Shown here piece after piece: positions 44,720-46,227 of a stretch of DNA of 46,227 bases. The notes beneath the pieces were generated by a model. The model saw only the letters and a program-made list of their open reading frames with translations. It did not search any database and was not told where the DNA came from. The position numbers and the translations under genes are program-made. The stretch covers positions 1-46,227 of the IMG/VR virus record IMGVR_UViG_3300046001_009504. One strand, given 5' to 3'. The stretch is from a virus. Positions within the stretch are counted from its first letter, which is position 1; every line of letters starts with the position of its first letter.

Positions 44720-44904
44720 TAGAAGAAATTTTAGTGTTAATAGGAATTATTTTACTTGGTTCAATAGCTTATCTTCATTATATTATGAATAAGGTTCAAG
44801 ATGAAATAAAATCACTTTGGCTACAAATAGCAGTTGTTGCAGCTGCAACAGCAAGACAATTTACAAAATTAGAAGAAGAAAAAAATAAAGACAATGATAA
44901 ATAA
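44716..44904 (+). CDS. Small single-pass membrane protein
   Basis: A 62-residue protein with an N-terminal membrane helix (EEILVLIGIILLGSIAYLHY) and a helical, charged C-terminus (LEEEKNKDNDK) likely in the cytoplasm. It overlaps the thioesterase stop (ATGA) and the folE start by 11 bases. Function unknown. Its position between a thioesterase and folE in a coupled operon suggests steady co-expression. Confidence 0.6.
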   Translation: MIEEILVLIGIILLGSIAYLHYIMNKVQDEIKSLWLQIAVVAAATARQFTKLEEEKNKDNDK

Positions 44905-45586
44905 AGAAGGTTTACGATTAAATTTAGAAGTTGTAAAACAAGGTTATGCCAATGGAGTTGCTCCAGGTTATCCATTTACTGAAAAAGAAAAATGGTCAAT
45001 GGTAGATGAAGCAGCAGAAGCGTATGGTAAGTTTCTTGACGCTTTGAAATGTGATTGGCGTGATGATCCGAATTCACAAGACACACCTCGCCGTGTAGCT
45101 AAAGCTTACGTGTTTGATTTGTGGAAAGGACGTTACGATAGCATGACAGATATTACAGCTTTCCCCAGTGATGGTTATGATGGAATTGTTATTGAACGCA
45201 ACATTCCTCTTACTTCAATGTGTTCACACCACCATCAAACAATTGGAGGTGTAGTTCATATTGGTTATGTAGTAGGTGAAGGTGGAAGTGTTATTGGTTT
45301 AAGTAAATTGAACCGTATTGTAGAACATTTCGGACGTAGAGGTGCTATTCAAGAACAACTCACTGCAGCAATTCACCAAGCAGTAGATAAAATTTGTGAA
45401 GGTAATCGTGGTGTTATTGTAACAATTGTTGCGAGCCATAACTGTGTATCTTGTAGAGGTGTAAAACACCAAGGCGCTTCAATGGTTACTACTAAAGCAA
45501 GTGGAGTATTTATGGACAATGCTAATCAAGCACGTAAAGAGTTCTTCGATTCAATTAAAATCAATAACGGAGGACACCAAATCTAA
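44894..45586 (+). CDS. folE: GTP cyclohydrolase I
   Basis: A 230-residue protein of the FolE type I family. DDPNSQDTPRRVAKAYVFDLW (N-terminal helix) is followed by the zinc-ligand region MCSHHHQTIGGVVHIGYV, then VIGLSKLNRIVEHFGRRGAI and QEQLTAAIHQAV, and finally ASHNCVSCRGVKHQGASMVT with the second zinc Cys. It converts GTP to dihydroneopterin triphosphate, the first step of the 7-deazaguanine route and the substrate of QueD. It completes the pathway set FolE-QueD-QueE-QueC in this window. Confidence 0.93.
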   Translation: MINKEGLRLNLEVVKQGYANGVAPGYPFTEKEKWSMVDEAAEAYGKFLDALKCDWRDDPNSQDTPRRVAKAYVFDLWKGRYDSMTDITAFPSDGYDGIVIERNIPLTSMCSHHHQTIGGVVHIGYVVGEGGSVIGLSKLNRIVEHFGRRGAIQEQLTAAIHQAVDKICEGNRGVIVTIVASHNCVSCRGVKHQGASMVTTKASGVFMDNANQARKEFFDSIKINNGGHQI

Positions 45587-45590
45587 GAAT

Positions 45591-46085
45591 ATGTTGCTTA
45601 CAGGAAAACAAATAGAACCCCACCTAAAACTGACAACTGATTACCACAAAATTAATCAGGTAGGTGTAGATTTGTCAGTCGCTAAAGTTGAGCGAATCTT
45701 TGGAGGAGTTGTAGTTTACAAAGACAAAACTGTTGTAGACCCTATGAACTTCGAAGAAGTAAAAACAACTAAAATTGATGGTAAGGACTTTTATCGCCTC
45801 CCCAAAGGCGTTTATGCCCTTACTTTTAACGAGGGAGTAAAAATTCCAGAAACTGCTACTGGATTTATTACATCTCGTTCCTCGATTTATCGAGGTGGAG
45901 CCAAAATCAATAGCCCCATCTGGGACCCAGGATTCGAAACCGATGTAATGGGAACTACCATGTTCGTAGAATCAGACATGATTCTTATCGAACAAAATGC
46001 TCGAGTTGGTCAATTTTACATGATCAAAAACCCCATCCCAGATGAGCTGTACAACGGTCAGTTCCAAGGAGTGACAAATTATTGA
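45591..46085 (+). CDS. dcd: dCTP deaminase / dUTPase-family protein
   Basis: A 164-residue product from ATG 45591, four bases after the folE stop; an open upstream extension overlaps folE and is not used. The family signature is INQVGVDLSVAKVERIFGG near residues 21-39, YALTFNEGVKIPE, the SRSSIYRGGAKIN loop and PIWDPGFETDVMG with the Glu used for catalysis in Dcd. The enzyme supplies dUTP or dUMP for thymidylate synthesis, useful for an AT-rich genome. A dUTPase activity cannot be excluded. Confidence 0.85.
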   Translation: MLLTGKQIEPHLKLTTDYHKINQVGVDLSVAKVERIFGGVVVYKDKTVVDPMNFEEVKTTKIDGKDFYRLPKGVYALTFNEGVKIPETATGFITSRSSIYRGGAKINSPIWDPGFETDVMGTTMFVESDMILIEQNARVGQFYMIKNPIPDELYNGQFQGVTNY

Positions 46086-46092
46086 TATTTAT
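46085..46092 (+). promoter_or_regulatory. ATATTTAT motif at the right edge
   Basis: The box overlaps the dcd stop and ends 6 bases before the ATG of the last, partial gene. The short spacing makes promoter function uncertain. Confidence 0.3.
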
Positions 46093-46098
46093 CGCTAA

Positions 46099-46227
46099 AT
46101 GGAACGGTACAAACCAGATCAAAAGTTAGAAGGTTTAGGTGATTTTATTGCTATGATTACTTTTTACACTAAACTAGACCTTCTAACGAACTGGTTTTTT
46201 ACTAAAATTTTAAAACGTGATTGTCTT
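46099..46227 (+). CDS. Small phage protein, 3' end outside the window
   Basis: Forty-three residues from ATG 46099 to the window edge without a stop. KLEGLGDFIAMITFYTKLDL and the late KRDC resemble small phage proteins with a GLGD...T...DC pattern and a Cys-rich basic end. The C-terminus is not visible, so this is tentative. Function unknown. Confidence 0.55.
   Translation, partial: MERYKPDQKLEGLGDFIAMITFYTKLDLLTNWFFTKILKRDCL

Noticed and set aside
45501-45590. Upstream start of the dCTP deaminase gene
   Set aside because: The extension is the folE gene in another frame; the family N-terminus begins at ATG 45591.
1-46227. tRNA genes, integrase or attachment sites
   Set aside because: I saw no cloverleaf-like segment in the short gaps, no integrase gene and no flanking direct repeats. 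A tRNA scan could not be run.

Overview
The window is one end-to-end stretch of a tailed-phage genome with contractile-tail (T4-like, myovirus) architecture. All 50 genes I can support lie on the + strand. The DNA is AT-rich, genes are packed with stop/start overlaps (TAATG, ATGA), and no gap reaches 300 bases (the longest is about 85). Evidence for a myovirus: a tail sheath, gp19-like tube, gp26-like hub protein, tape measure and LysM/gp53-like baseplate protein, together with a gp32-like SSB, UvsX-like recombinase, FEN/RNase H-like exonuclease and DnaB/gp41-like helicase. Most starts lack a Shine-Dalgarno sequence and have A/T-rich leaders, which would fit a Bacteroidota host; this is inference only.

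Layout. 1-3697: fibre genes. The first is cut by the window edge, carries 157 uninterrupted Gly-X-Y triplets and ends in an S74-type chaperone; a second large putative fibre follows. 3699-15457: a 12-kb island of modification enzymes: sulfotransferase, short APS-kinase-like protein, HxGH nucleotidyltransferase, DUF2061-like membrane protein, flavin-dependent halogenase, 2OG-Fe(II) oxygenase, GH130-like propeller protein, FkbM-type methyltransferase, radical SAM/SPASM protein, a second methyltransferase, two GT-A-like proteins and a GT4 plus TibC-like heptosyltransferase fusion. 15516-31082: tail and baseplate module. 31134-39154: replication and nucleotides: small divergent family-A polymerase, SSB, UvsX, exonuclease, helicase, class II ribonucleotide reductase. 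39233-46227: a DpdA/TGT-like gene, small genes, then queC, a phosphoribosyltransferase, queD, queE, a thioesterase, folE and dcd.

How the genes fit together. FolE, QueD, QueE and QueC form a complete route from GTP to a 7-deazaguanine base. A DpdA-like transglycosylase about 1.1 kb upstream could insert that base into phage DNA, probably to evade restriction. Several of these enzymes have altered metal-site residues, most strikingly QueC, which lacks all four zinc cysteines. The fibre-adjacent island could make PAPS and sulfate, halogenate, hydroxylate, methylate and glycosylate a target. Its position between fibre and tail genes suggests the target is the virion or the host surface. The Thr-rich collagen fibre next to a TibC-like O-glycosyltransferase is the most specific substrate hypothesis.

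Two recurrent upstream motifs suggest two promoter classes: TTGG-N19-TATAAT-like before the oxygenase, SSB, dpdA-like and queD genes, and ATATTTAT before tail genes and a few others. Three rho-independent terminators share the same loop sequence.
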